A stretch of 16,020 nt of DNA from an uncultured Leuconostoc sp. GTDB taxonomy: Bacteria; Bacillota; Bacilli; Lactobacillales; Lactobacillaceae. The notes beneath the pieces were generated by a model. That model had not been told where the DNA came from, made no database searches, and worked only from the letters and a program-made list of their open reading frames with translations. A program made the translations under genes and the position numbers. Shown in pieces: positions 1-6,071 of this stretch. Each line of letters starts with the position of its first letter. Positions within the stretch are counted from its first letter, which is position 1. The DNA is taken from NCBI RefSeq assembly GCF_946222815.1, contig NZ_CAMJRK010000026.1, positions 1 to 16,020 of the forward strand, given 5' to 3'.

Positions 1-13
1 ATATTAGGAGGCA

Positions 14-712
14 ATGATGATTCAGTTTAAAAATATTAATAAGATATACAAGATTGGTGATCAAGAAGTTAAAGCGCTAAAAAATGTCAATTTTGAGATT
101 GAAAAGGGTGAATTTACTGTTATTTTAGGCCCGTCAGGGTCAGGGAAAAGTACTGCGTTAAATATTTTAGGTGGCATAGACAAAGCAACGAGTGGGCAAT
201 TTTTATTTGATGGATCAGAAATTAATTCATTCACTGAGACAAAATTGTCTGACTATAGACGTGATATCGTGGGATTTGTTTTTCAATTTTATAATTTAAT
301 ACCAAGCTTGACAGCTGTAGAAAATGTTGGCATTGCGGCTCAATTGACAGGAAATCAAGCGCTTGCTGATACTTATATAGAAAAGGTTGGCCTGTCACAT
401 AGAAAACACAATTTTCCTGCCCAGTTATCTGGTGGTGAAATGCAACGTGTATCAATTGCAAGGGCGTTGGCCAAAAAACCGAAGTTGTTGCTATGTGATG
501 AGCCAACTGGCGCACTAGATTCCGTAACTGGCTTAAAAATTATTGATATTCTTCGTAATGCCTCTGAAAGTAGTGAAACTGCTGTCGTGATGGTCACACA
601 TAATGCAGAATTTGCTAAATTGGCACATAAAGTTATTCGTCTTCATGATGGAGAAGTCGCATCTATTGAGACAAATAGGACACTAGCTAATTTATCGGAG
701 GTAATTGTATAG
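14..712 (+). CDS. ABC transporter ATP-binding protein, MacB/LolD type
   Basis: Cytoplasmic ATPase subunit expected to power the FtsX-type permease encoded immediately downstream. The 232 residues are a complete nucleotide-binding domain: Walker A GPSGSGKST at 39-47, Q-loop Gln91, signature LSGGE at 138-142, Walker B LLLCDE at 158-163, D-loop ALD at 167-169 and switch His196. The length and the DEPTGALD wording are typical of the MacB/LolD/BceA class, which drives export or extraction from the membrane rather than import. AGGAGG at 6-11 sits 2 bases before the first ATG and 5 before the second ATG (17), so the true start may be the second Met. The stop codon overlaps the permease start by one base, indicating an operon with coupled translation. 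The substrate cannot be read from the sequence; antimicrobial peptides or lipids are the usual guesses for the class. Confidence 0.95.
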   Translation: MMIQFKNINKIYKIGDQEVKALKNVNFEIEKGEFTVILGPSGSGKSTALNILGGIDKATSGQFLFDGSEINSFTETKLSDYRRDIVGFVFQFYNLIPSLTAVENVGIAAQLTGNQALADTYIEKVGLSHRKHNFPAQLSGGEMQRVSIARALAKKPKLLLCDEPTGALDSVTGLKIIDILRNASESSETAVVMVTHNAEFAKLAHKVIRLHDGEVASIETNRTLANLSEVIV

Positions 713-2985
713 TGAAATTCTTAAATTTAAAATTAAGAAGGGATTTTCGTAAAAATTGGACTCAATTTTTTTCAGTATTTTTGATGGCATTCTTAAGCAT
801 TCTTATTTTTGTCGGTTTACAAGGTGCATGGCATGGATTAGAAGTGAGTGTCAATCGATATATTAATAATTCACATCTTGCAGATTCATGGGTGATGAGT
901 ACTGGCTTTACAGCACATGACGTAGATGAAATAAATGCGATAAAAGGTGTTAAGGAGACGAGTGAAACAACTCGGATTCAAGTTCAATCTGCTAGTCAGA
1001 GTGACACCGAAAAGCAAATTTTTTTGGACACTTTTAAATCCAAATTAACTAAACCGCATGTGGTAAAGGGTGAAAAATTAAAAGATGATAAAAACGGCCT
1101 TTGGTTAAACCTTGAATATGCAAAAGAAAACAAAATAAAAGTTGGCGATGTGGTGTCGATCACGTTTCAAGGAAAACTAACTTCCTTAAAAGTGTTAGGA
1201 TTGGTACAATCAGCTGATCGGATATACTTTACAGGGACGGAAGAACTTATTTCGCCTAGTCATGCAGATTATGGTTATGGTTATATTTCAAATGAAACAT
1301 TAAAGCAGGAATTAGGCTATCAAGGCCGTCCAAATTTGTTAGAGATGAAAGGACAGCCTAAAAAAATACGTGAACAATTAGCTAAGATACTTGGTCAGCG
1401 ATTGATGGCTTATAATGATCGTCATACCTTAGTAGATGTTTCTGATGCACTGGATCGCGTGGGGCAAATCAGAAATCTATCTTATCTGTTTTCTTTCATT
1501 TTTATTTTGCTAGCTATTTTAGCAATGTACACGACAATTCGCAGAATGATTGAAACACAAGAAAAAGAAATTGCCATTTTGAAAGCATTAGGATTTTCAA
1601 ACTGGAAAGTTGGCTGGCACTATACTAGTTTTGGTTTGTTAGTTGGTAGTGCCGGCGCTACCCTAGGCGTAGCTGTATCGCCACTTATGTCTTGGTTTGT
1701 TTTGGGAACGCAAAAAGAAATGTTCTCGATACCTTCGTGGACGATAGCTTACTCGGCAAGTTCACTTTATGTGATTATCCTCGTTTTATCCGTTTGTATC
1801 TTGGCATCTTTTCTTGCAAGTCGTGAGGCCATACAAGGTCTACCAGCAGAGTTTTTAAGAGGCAATAAGCAAAAATTTGGGCGTAAGATATTCTTAGAAC
1901 GTTTTAAACCACTTTGGCAGGTATTACGTTTTGAACAACGATGGGCGATTAGAGATGCACTATCTAATAAAGTTAGACTATTAATGGGGATTATTGGTGT
2001 AGCATTTGGCATGATGTTACTTATTGCTGGTATTGGCATGCCACAATCAATTAATCACTTGGTAGATAAAGCCTATCATGAAGATTTTAACTATGATACT
2101 AGATTGCATATTCCTAATTATGAAACCGTAAAAAACAACTATCCAAAAGGTCAATGGGTAGATATTAAGCAAGCTAAGTTTGCACCAGATGATGGTTATA
2201 ATCGTTTACTGATTGTGATGAGTGATGGTGACTACGTTAATATGAAAACTGTATCCGGAGATCCAGTTAAATCTGACGGTATCTATGTGACTAAAGACTT
2301 TGCAAAGCGCGCTAACTTAACTGTTGGTCAAGAACTTGAGGTCACGCCTTATTTAGATGATAAAGATTATCGTTTTGAGATTAAAGGCATTATCACGAGT
2401 GAGACAAATCAGGGCGCTTATATCACACAAGAATTATTTGAAAAGCATCAAGGGCATTTTTCTCCTAGTACATTACTCATTAGAAATAATGATTATGATA
2501 AGAAAATAAAGGATGATAAGAATATTGTGTCTGTTATTAAGATGCGAGATCAAGAAAAAAATGCAAAGGACTTTGTGACAAGTTTGATGAGTATATTTTT
2601 GATGATCGTGGGCTTTGCCATTCTCTTAGTAGTTGTTGTACTTTATAATCTGGGGTCGTTAAATTTTGTTGAGAGAACTAGAGACTATGCAACACTGAGT
2701 GTGCTTGGATTTAAGAAAAACGAGTTACGGAATATTACGATGCTTGAAAATTTTGGTACGACAGTTATTGGCTGGGTATTCGGGGTGCCTCTTGGATATT
2801 GGTTCTTAAACGCGTATGTTCAAACATTTAGTACGATAAAATTAGCTTATACGCCATATGTGACCTGGCATAATATTTTATTATCTACAATTATAGTCGT
2901 TGTATGTGCGATGAGTACAACCTTGTTTATTAGTAGTAGAATTAAACGTTTAAATATGGTCCAAGCACTTAAAGGTGTGGAATAG
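712..2985 (+). CDS. FtsX-like ABC transporter permease
   Basis: Integral membrane partner of the preceding ATPase. The GTG start at 712 shares a base with the upstream TAG, and GGAGGT at 697-702 gives a good ribosome binding site. The 757 residues form a tandem arrangement: a membrane segment at about 17-37, a soluble extracellular domain to about 250, an FtsX-type bundle at about 255-375 (with the cytoplasmic EKEIAILKALGFS coupling motif after its first helix), then a second anchor at about 423-443, a second extracellular domain at about 445-620, and a second FtsX bundle at about 623-745 with the related RDYATLSVLGFKKNEL motif. This duplicated plan is that of large FtsX/MacB-family permeases in Firmicutes, which act in drug or peptide efflux or in envelope processes. 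No linked two-component system or peptide gene is visible, so the substrate is open. Confidence 0.93.
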   Translation: MKFLNLKLRRDFRKNWTQFFSVFLMAFLSILIFVGLQGAWHGLEVSVNRYINNSHLADSWVMSTGFTAHDVDEINAIKGVKETSETTRIQVQSASQSDTEKQIFLDTFKSKLTKPHVVKGEKLKDDKNGLWLNLEYAKENKIKVGDVVSITFQGKLTSLKVLGLVQSADRIYFTGTEELISPSHADYGYGYISNETLKQELGYQGRPNLLEMKGQPKKIREQLAKILGQRLMAYNDRHTLVDVSDALDRVGQIRNLSYLFSFIFILLAILAMYTTIRRMIETQEKEIAILKALGFSNWKVGWHYTSFGLLVGSAGATLGVAVSPLMSWFVLGTQKEMFSIPSWTIAYSASSLYVIILVLSVCILASFLASREAIQGLPAEFLRGNKQKFGRKIFLERFKPLWQVLRFEQRWAIRDALSNKVRLLMGIIGVAFGMMLLIAGIGMPQSINHLVDKAYHEDFNYDTRLHIPNYETVKNNYPKGQWVDIKQAKFAPDDGYNRLLIVMSDGDYVNMKTVSGDPVKSDGIYVTKDFAKRANLTVGQELEVTPYLDDKDYRFEIKGIITSETNQGAYITQELFEKHQGHFSPSTLLIRNNDYDKKIKDDKNIVSVIKMRDQEKNAKDFVTSLMSIFLMIVGFAILLVVVVLYNLGSLNFVERTRDYATLSVLGFKKNELRNITMLENFGTTVIGWVFGVPLGYWFLNAYVQTFSTIKLAYTPYVTWHNILLSTIIVVVCAMSTTLFISSRIKRLNMVQALKGVE

Positions 2986-3385
2986 CAGAGTAGTTAGATT
3001 TGATTAATTATCTAGGTTGTGTGATGACTATTTTATATCATTAATTGCTGTGAAAAATAAACAACCAGCCGTAAAATTTAATTTTATGGTTGGTTTTTTA
3101 TTTGGATTTGCTTGGGACTTATTGTTCTTATATGAAAAATCTGGACTAATTTCTGTAGCGTGACATGAAAAGACATTATCATAAGATTGTACTTTTATGA
3201 CTGTATATGATTTTGAGAGGGCAATTCAAATATTATGTGTCCATTTATAAATGATTAATTCATGCAATTTGCCATTTTGTTGTCATAATGAACGCCTCTT
3301 AGTATTAGTGTAACAAAGAATAACTTTTGTCTGCTTTTAACCATGAAATAAAAGCTTAGAACAGTGATATATTCTCATTTTTTTA
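2986..3385. other. Gene-free stretch between exporter operon and toxin-antitoxin pair
   Basis: Apart from the terminator at 3063-3099, I find no gene here. The longest ATG-started frames are under 20 codons and lack ribosome binding sites, for example a 17-codon frame near 3198. The stretch is strongly AT-rich, and no repeat, tRNA or known structured RNA is recognisable. The right end runs into the toxin-antitoxin promoter. Confidence 0.6.
3063..3099 (+). terminator. Rho-independent terminator of the ABC exporter operon
   Basis: A 15-base arm at 3063-3077 pairs with 3081-3095 around a 3-base loop. Two positions pair only as G·U on the plus-strand transcript, and a run of T follows at 3094-3099. 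The hairpin lies about 80 bases after the permease stop. Because the wobble pairs form only in the plus-strand RNA, it favours plus-strand termination. Confidence 0.85.
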
Positions 3386-3436
3386 TTGTACATGTTTTAG
3401 GTACGTGGTATAATTAATGTACAGAAAGTAGGTACG
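3386..3436 (+). promoter_or_regulatory. yefM-yoeB promoter with duplicated composite operator
   Basis: An extended -10 (TG at 3406-3407, TATAAT at 3409-3414) lies 17 bases from a weak -35, TTGTAC at 3386-3391. Overlaid on this are two copies of the unit TGTACA-N6-AGGTACG, at 3387-3405 and 3418-3436, offset by 31 bases (about three helical turns). The first covers the -35 and spacer; the second covers the start site and ribosome binding region. Known biology: YefM-YoeB complexes autorepress through TGTACA-core palindromes. That these are the operators here is an inference, but motif, position and spacing all fit. Confidence 0.75.
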
Positions 3437-3439
3437 CAC

Positions 3440-3718
3440 ATGACAACTCAATCAATATTCTCGCCAACCATGGCACGTCAAAATTTCTTTACAATATTAA
3501 AACAAGTGAATGAAGACCATGAACCTGTCATTATTAATAGTCCAAAAGCGCCAGAAAAAGAAGCAGTTGTCATTAGTAGGGCTGATTATGATGCGTTACA
3601 AGAAACGTTGATGCTGATGACAAATGGGCAATTAAGTGATGCGATTATGCGTGAAAGAGAAGACAGTGTTACATTGTCTGAAACCGTTGAAGGTGGGCTT
3701 GATTGGAATAATCTTTGA
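3440..3718 (+). CDS. yefM: YefM/Phd-family antitoxin
   Basis: The 92-residue antitoxin of a type II toxin-antitoxin pair. It is expected to bind DNA through its N-terminal half and neutralise the YoeB toxin through a flexible C-terminal tail. Visible family features are an N-terminal MARQNFFTILKQV segment (compare the SEARQNL segment of E. coli YefM), the EAVVISRADYDALQET core at about 46-61, and an acidic, probably disordered C-terminus ending in GGLDWNNL. ATG 3440 is supported by a weak AGTAGG at 3427-3432, which itself lies inside the second operator unit, so repressor binding would also cover this region. The stop TGA overlaps the toxin ATG by one base, ensuring coupled synthesis. Autoregulation together with the toxin is expected. 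Confidence 0.93.
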   Translation: MTTQSIFSPTMARQNFFTILKQVNEDHEPVIINSPKAPEKEAVVISRADYDALQETLMLMTNGQLSDAIMREREDSVTLSETVEGGLDWNNL

Positions 3719-3975
3719 TGTGGCAAGTTAAATTTAAAACGTCAGTGACAAAAGATTTAGTTAAGCTTAAAAGAGCTGGATTAACGAGACAATTTGATAA
3801 TGTTTATCAACAGTTAAAAAAAAATCCCTATGAGTTAAATCAACGTTTTGAGAAATTAGTGCCACCAGGTGCGGGTAAATATTCTCGTAGGATTAATGGT
3901 CAACATCGCGTTGTTTATAGTATTAATCAGCGTGATCATATGATAGAAATTTTGTCATCGTATGGACACTATTAG
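3718..3975 (+). CDS. yoeB: YoeB-type mRNA interferase toxin
   Basis: An 85-residue RelE/ParE-fold endoribonuclease expected to cut mRNA in the ribosomal A site when freed from YefM. The YoeB catalytic set is preserved: Glu45 in FEKL, the SRRI stretch with Arg57/Arg58, Arg64 in the QHRVVY motif, and the terminal His84-Tyr85 pair that defines the family. A TTG one codon upstream (3715) is possible, but ATG 3718 matches the usual YoeB length and gives the TGATG overlap with yefM. There is no ribosome binding site of its own, consistent with translational coupling. The toxin looks intact. No hairpin terminator follows directly, so read-through into the PadR leader is possible. Confidence 0.93.
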   Translation: MWQVKFKTSVTKDLVKLKRAGLTRQFDNVYQQLKKNPYELNQRFEKLVPPGAGKYSRRINGQHRVVYSINQRDHMIEILSSYGHY

Positions 3976-3993
3976 AAATACTTGATACGACAG

Positions 3994-4065
3994 TTGCTCC
4001 TGTACTTTATTATCTCGGATTCTGCTCTAGAAAGAAAGTAGTCCGGAATTTCAGTATAGGAGCAA
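3994..4065 (+). promoter_or_regulatory. Long inverted repeat enclosing the PadR ribosome binding site
   Basis: The arms 3994-4006 (TTGCTCCTGTACT) and 4053-4065 are complementary over 13 positions, one of them as G·U. The right arm contains the Shine-Dalgarno sequence AGGAGC (4058-4063) and the first base of the ATG. A second 6-bp stem (4016-4021 with 4040-4045, one G·U) can form in the loop. In an mRNA starting upstream, for example by read-through from yefM-yoeB, this would hide the ribosome binding site. Alternatively it is a DNA operator for the PadR protein. A possible TTGATA at 3982-3987 has no convincing -10. Confidence 0.55.
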
Positions 4066-4589
4066 TGATGGCAATGAAGGGTAGAGAGATAATTTTAGGT
4101 ATTTTACAAAGTGGATCTCATACTGGTTATGAAATTAATGACATTTTACAGACACGGTTAAGTCATTTCTTTGATGCGACTTTTGGCATGATTTATCCGA
4201 CTTTAAAAAAGTTGGAAGCCGAAAAATTAGTGACTAAGCAACAAATATCACAAACTGATCGACCAAATAAGAATATTTAGACAATGACAGAAGCAGGGCA
4301 AGCAGAATTTTCAAAAGCCATCGGTGCACCGACTTCGGATGAAATTATTAAGTCTGATTTTTTGATGCATCTTTATTTTAGTCAAGAGTTGCCAAATGAG
4401 CAGGTAGCCGTATTTTTTCAAGAAGAAATTGCACGTAAGGAAGCTAAATTAGCGACGCTACAAGCGCAATTAGCAACATGGCTAGAAAATGGCATGACAG
4501 AACGACAAAAGGTAACGTTTGATTATGGCATTGCTTATTACACAGCGACATTAGACGTTTTAAAAAAAGCAGTGAAATCAAATCAATAG
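4065..4589 (+). pseudogene. PadR-family transcriptional regulator, interrupted by an in-frame TAG
   Basis: PadR proteins are dimeric winged-helix repressors, often of stress or efflux genes. The first 71 codons (4065-4280) hold the winged-helix domain: GYEINDIL, the FGMIYPTLKKLEAEKLV recognition helix region, then DRPNKNI. A TAG at 4278-4280 follows, and the same frame continues without a base change as T-MTEAGQAEF and a helical C-terminal PadR domain to 4589. Intact relatives carry a Tyr in this wing position (a K-x-Y-x-(L/M)-T-x-x-G pattern), so TAT or TAC to TAG is the simplest explanation. An ATG at 4284, one codon past the stop, could allow reinitiation of a 101-residue second half, but the DNA-binding wing would still be split. 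AGGAGC at 4058-4063 precedes two Met codons (4065, 4068). The gene is most likely inactive, unless the TAG is suppressed or is a sequence error. Confidence 0.85.
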
Positions 4590-4610
4590 TCAGCAAATAG
4601 TATGCTAACC

Positions 4611-4619
4611 TGCTACAAT
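4611..4619 (+). promoter_or_regulatory. Extended -10 promoter for osmC-like gene
   Basis: TGCTACAAT forms an extended -10 hexamer (TACAAT at 4614-4619) just after the PadR gene. No good -35 lies 16-18 bases upstream. It would give a leader of about 30 bases before the ATG at 4656. Confidence 0.5.
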
Positions 4620-4655
4620 AATCTTGTAAAAGTCTATTGTCAGTCAGGAGATATT

Positions 4656-5093
4656 ATGATAAATGGCAGCTTGTATCATACTGAAATTGAAAATACAGCT
4701 GGTCTAGTTGGTCGCGTCAAAACGGTTACAACTACTGATTTAAGTGTTCAGACTAGTGGCCCGTTAAGTGACGAACCAGGCACTAATCCAGAGCAATTAT
4801 TGGGGGCATCACTAGCGACTTGTTTGAATGCAACAATCGAAGCTGAAGAAAAGCGACGACAATTAACGCATAAAAGCGTTGTGCGTGTTGGTGTTGACAT
4901 GGCACGAGATCAGAAAGGCTTTCAATTTTTTGTAACAGCACAAGTGAAAATACCGCATGTCAATCGTCAAGAGGCGGTAGATATGTTAGCAATTGTTGCG
5001 CAACGCTGCCCAGTATCTAAATTGTTATCGGGCAGTTCGAATGTTCATATTGTATTAGTCGATGAATTTGATTTTAATCAGGCAATAAATTAA
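4656..5093 (+). CDS. OsmC/Ohr-family peroxiredoxin
   Basis: A cytoplasmic thiol peroxidase expected to reduce organic hydroperoxides. The 145 residues show the family pattern: GLVGRV with Arg20, the TNPEQLLGASLATC block with Glu46 and reactive Cys56, and the second Cys118 in the AQRCPVSKLL motif, which matches the CPxS motif of the family. The start at ATG 4656 is chosen because AGGAG at 4646-4650 lies 5 bases upstream. An in-frame ATG at 4602 would add 18 residues unlike the family and would overlap the likely promoter. The sequence sits between classical Ohr and OsmC, so the subfamily is uncertain. The neighbouring broken PadR gene could once have been its regulator, but nothing in the sequence proves it. 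Confidence 0.88.
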   Translation: MINGSLYHTEIENTAGLVGRVKTVTTTDLSVQTSGPLSDEPGTNPEQLLGASLATCLNATIEAEEKRRQLTHKSVVRVGVDMARDQKGFQFFVTAQVKIPHVNRQEAVDMLAIVAQRCPVSKLLSGSSNVHIVLVDEFDFNQAIN

Positions 5094-5122
5094 AGCAACT
5101 AGTCAAAAAGTAGTTGCTTTTT
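5092..5122 (+). terminator. Terminator after the osmC-like gene
   Basis: The arms 5092-5101 and 5111-5120 are perfectly complementary (core GCAACTA/TAGTTGC) around a 9-base loop, with T residues to 5122. The left arm overlaps the stop codon. Confidence 0.85.
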
Positions 5123-5164
5123 ACTTACTTAAAATTAGTTAACATCGATTTAATATGACGCGTG

Positions 5165-5170
5165 TATAAT
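5165..5170 (+). promoter_or_regulatory. -10 box of the matrixin-like gene
   Basis: A consensus TATAAT lies 40 bases before the GTG start. A weak TTAACA at 5139-5144 is 20 bases upstream, longer than normal spacing, so only the -10 is supported. Confidence 0.4.
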
Positions 5171-5210
5171 TTAATTGCTGATTAACATTTAAATTGGCGG
5201 AGGATATCAC

Positions 5211-5900
5211 GTGAAAATTTCTAGAATAATTAAATTAATAATCATAGTATTTGCGGGGACCTATCTTTTTCAAAATCCTGACAAAGTGACACAGGGGCGC
5301 GAATGGGTTGGTCAAAAAGTGCAACAGTGGGCATTTTTACTTGATGAAAAGAGTGATCAATATAGATCACCAGAACAAACAGCTACGGCAACTAGTGGTG
5401 GCACAGTACAAGAATCTAGTAGCCATGATGCGACGCATTTAAATGGGGCAATTTGGTCTAAAAAAACGCTTAATGTTTATTTTGACGTGTCGGCGAATAC
5501 TATGCCAGAATATTCTGAAGCATGGCATCGTGCATTTGATCGTTGGAATGCAGTTGGTGTATTAACTTTAGTGGCTGTAACTGATCAATCTAAAGCAGAT
5601 ATTGTTTTGACGACGGAAGATCGTAGTGACACGCAACAGGCAGGGGTCGCGGAAACACAATTCTTAGTTAACCCAATAACTGGTAAAAGAGTGATGACAC
5701 ATGTCGTAGCAAAATTAAATAAGCATTATTTGAATTATTATTCTGCTACGCGTAAAGTCAATACGGCCGAACACGAACTGGGACACGCGCTTGGTTTGGA
5801 TCATACAGATAATCGTGAATCTGTCATGCAATCGCAAGGATCTGAATATGGTATTCAAACGGTGGATATTAATCGCTTAAAGGCCTTATATCAAAATTGA
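5211..5900 (+). CDS. Matrixin-like (M10-type) zinc metalloprotease, membrane-anchored or secreted
   Basis: A predicted extracytoplasmic zinc endopeptidase of 229 residues. The N-terminus is a short basic stretch followed by a hydrophobic helix (about 7-20) with no clear signal peptidase site, so it may remain as an anchor. A low-complexity Thr/Ser/Gly linker (about 60-75) follows. The catalytic domain (about 80-229) carries the full metzincin zinc motif HELGHALGLDH, with His188, Glu189, His192 and His198, and the Met-turn candidate SVM with Met206 just after it, as in compact matrixins. GTG 5211 is the start because GGAGG at 5199-5203 lies 7 bases upstream. There is no propeptide Cys switch: the protein contains no Cys. 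The gene has its own promoter and is flanked by a terminator on the left. Small matrixins of this kind occur in lactic acid bacteria; their substrates are generally unknown. Confidence 0.9.
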   Translation: MKISRIIKLIIIVFAGTYLFQNPDKVTQGREWVGQKVQQWAFLLDEKSDQYRSPEQTATATSGGTVQESSSHDATHLNGAIWSKKTLNVYFDVSANTMPEYSEAWHRAFDRWNAVGVLTLVAVTDQSKADIVLTTEDRSDTQQAGVAETQFLVNPITGKRVMTHVVAKLNKHYLNYYSATRKVNTAEHELGHALGLDHTDNRESVMQSQGSEYGIQTVDINRLKALYQN

Positions 5901-6006
5901 AAATTTGTGCTGCCATTCACAAAATGATAAAATATCTACTTAAAATTGCAATTAATGTCATAAAAGTGTCCTAAGTCTTTTAAAATCGACTTTTTTAAAA
6001 TTAAAG

Positions 6007-6047
6007 TGGTATAGTGTAAATATACTATGCTTTGAAAATTTTTCAAA
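6007..6047 (+). promoter_or_regulatory. dld promoter with two dyads
   Basis: An extended -10 (TG at 6007-6008, TATAGT at 6010-6015) lacks a strong -35. The imperfect dyad ATAGTGTA-AA-TATACTAT (6011-6028) overlaps the -10. A perfect one, TTTGAAAA-T-TTTTCAAA (6031-6047), lies between the expected start site and the ribosome binding site. Either could be an operator. The second vaguely resembles redox repressor Rex sites but lacks the usual TTGTGA half-site. Confidence 0.45.
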
Positions 6048-6071
6048 ACATAAATTTTATGGGGGTTTATT

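Noticed and set aside
4602..4655. An 18-codon N-terminal extension of the OsmC-like protein.
   Set aside because: The extension does not look like the family and overlaps the likely promoter. ATG 4656 has a well-placed AGGAG.
6031..6047. A Rex operator upstream of dld.
   Set aside because: The dyad lacks the G/C positions of the usual TTGTGAA half-site; kept only as an unidentified dyad.
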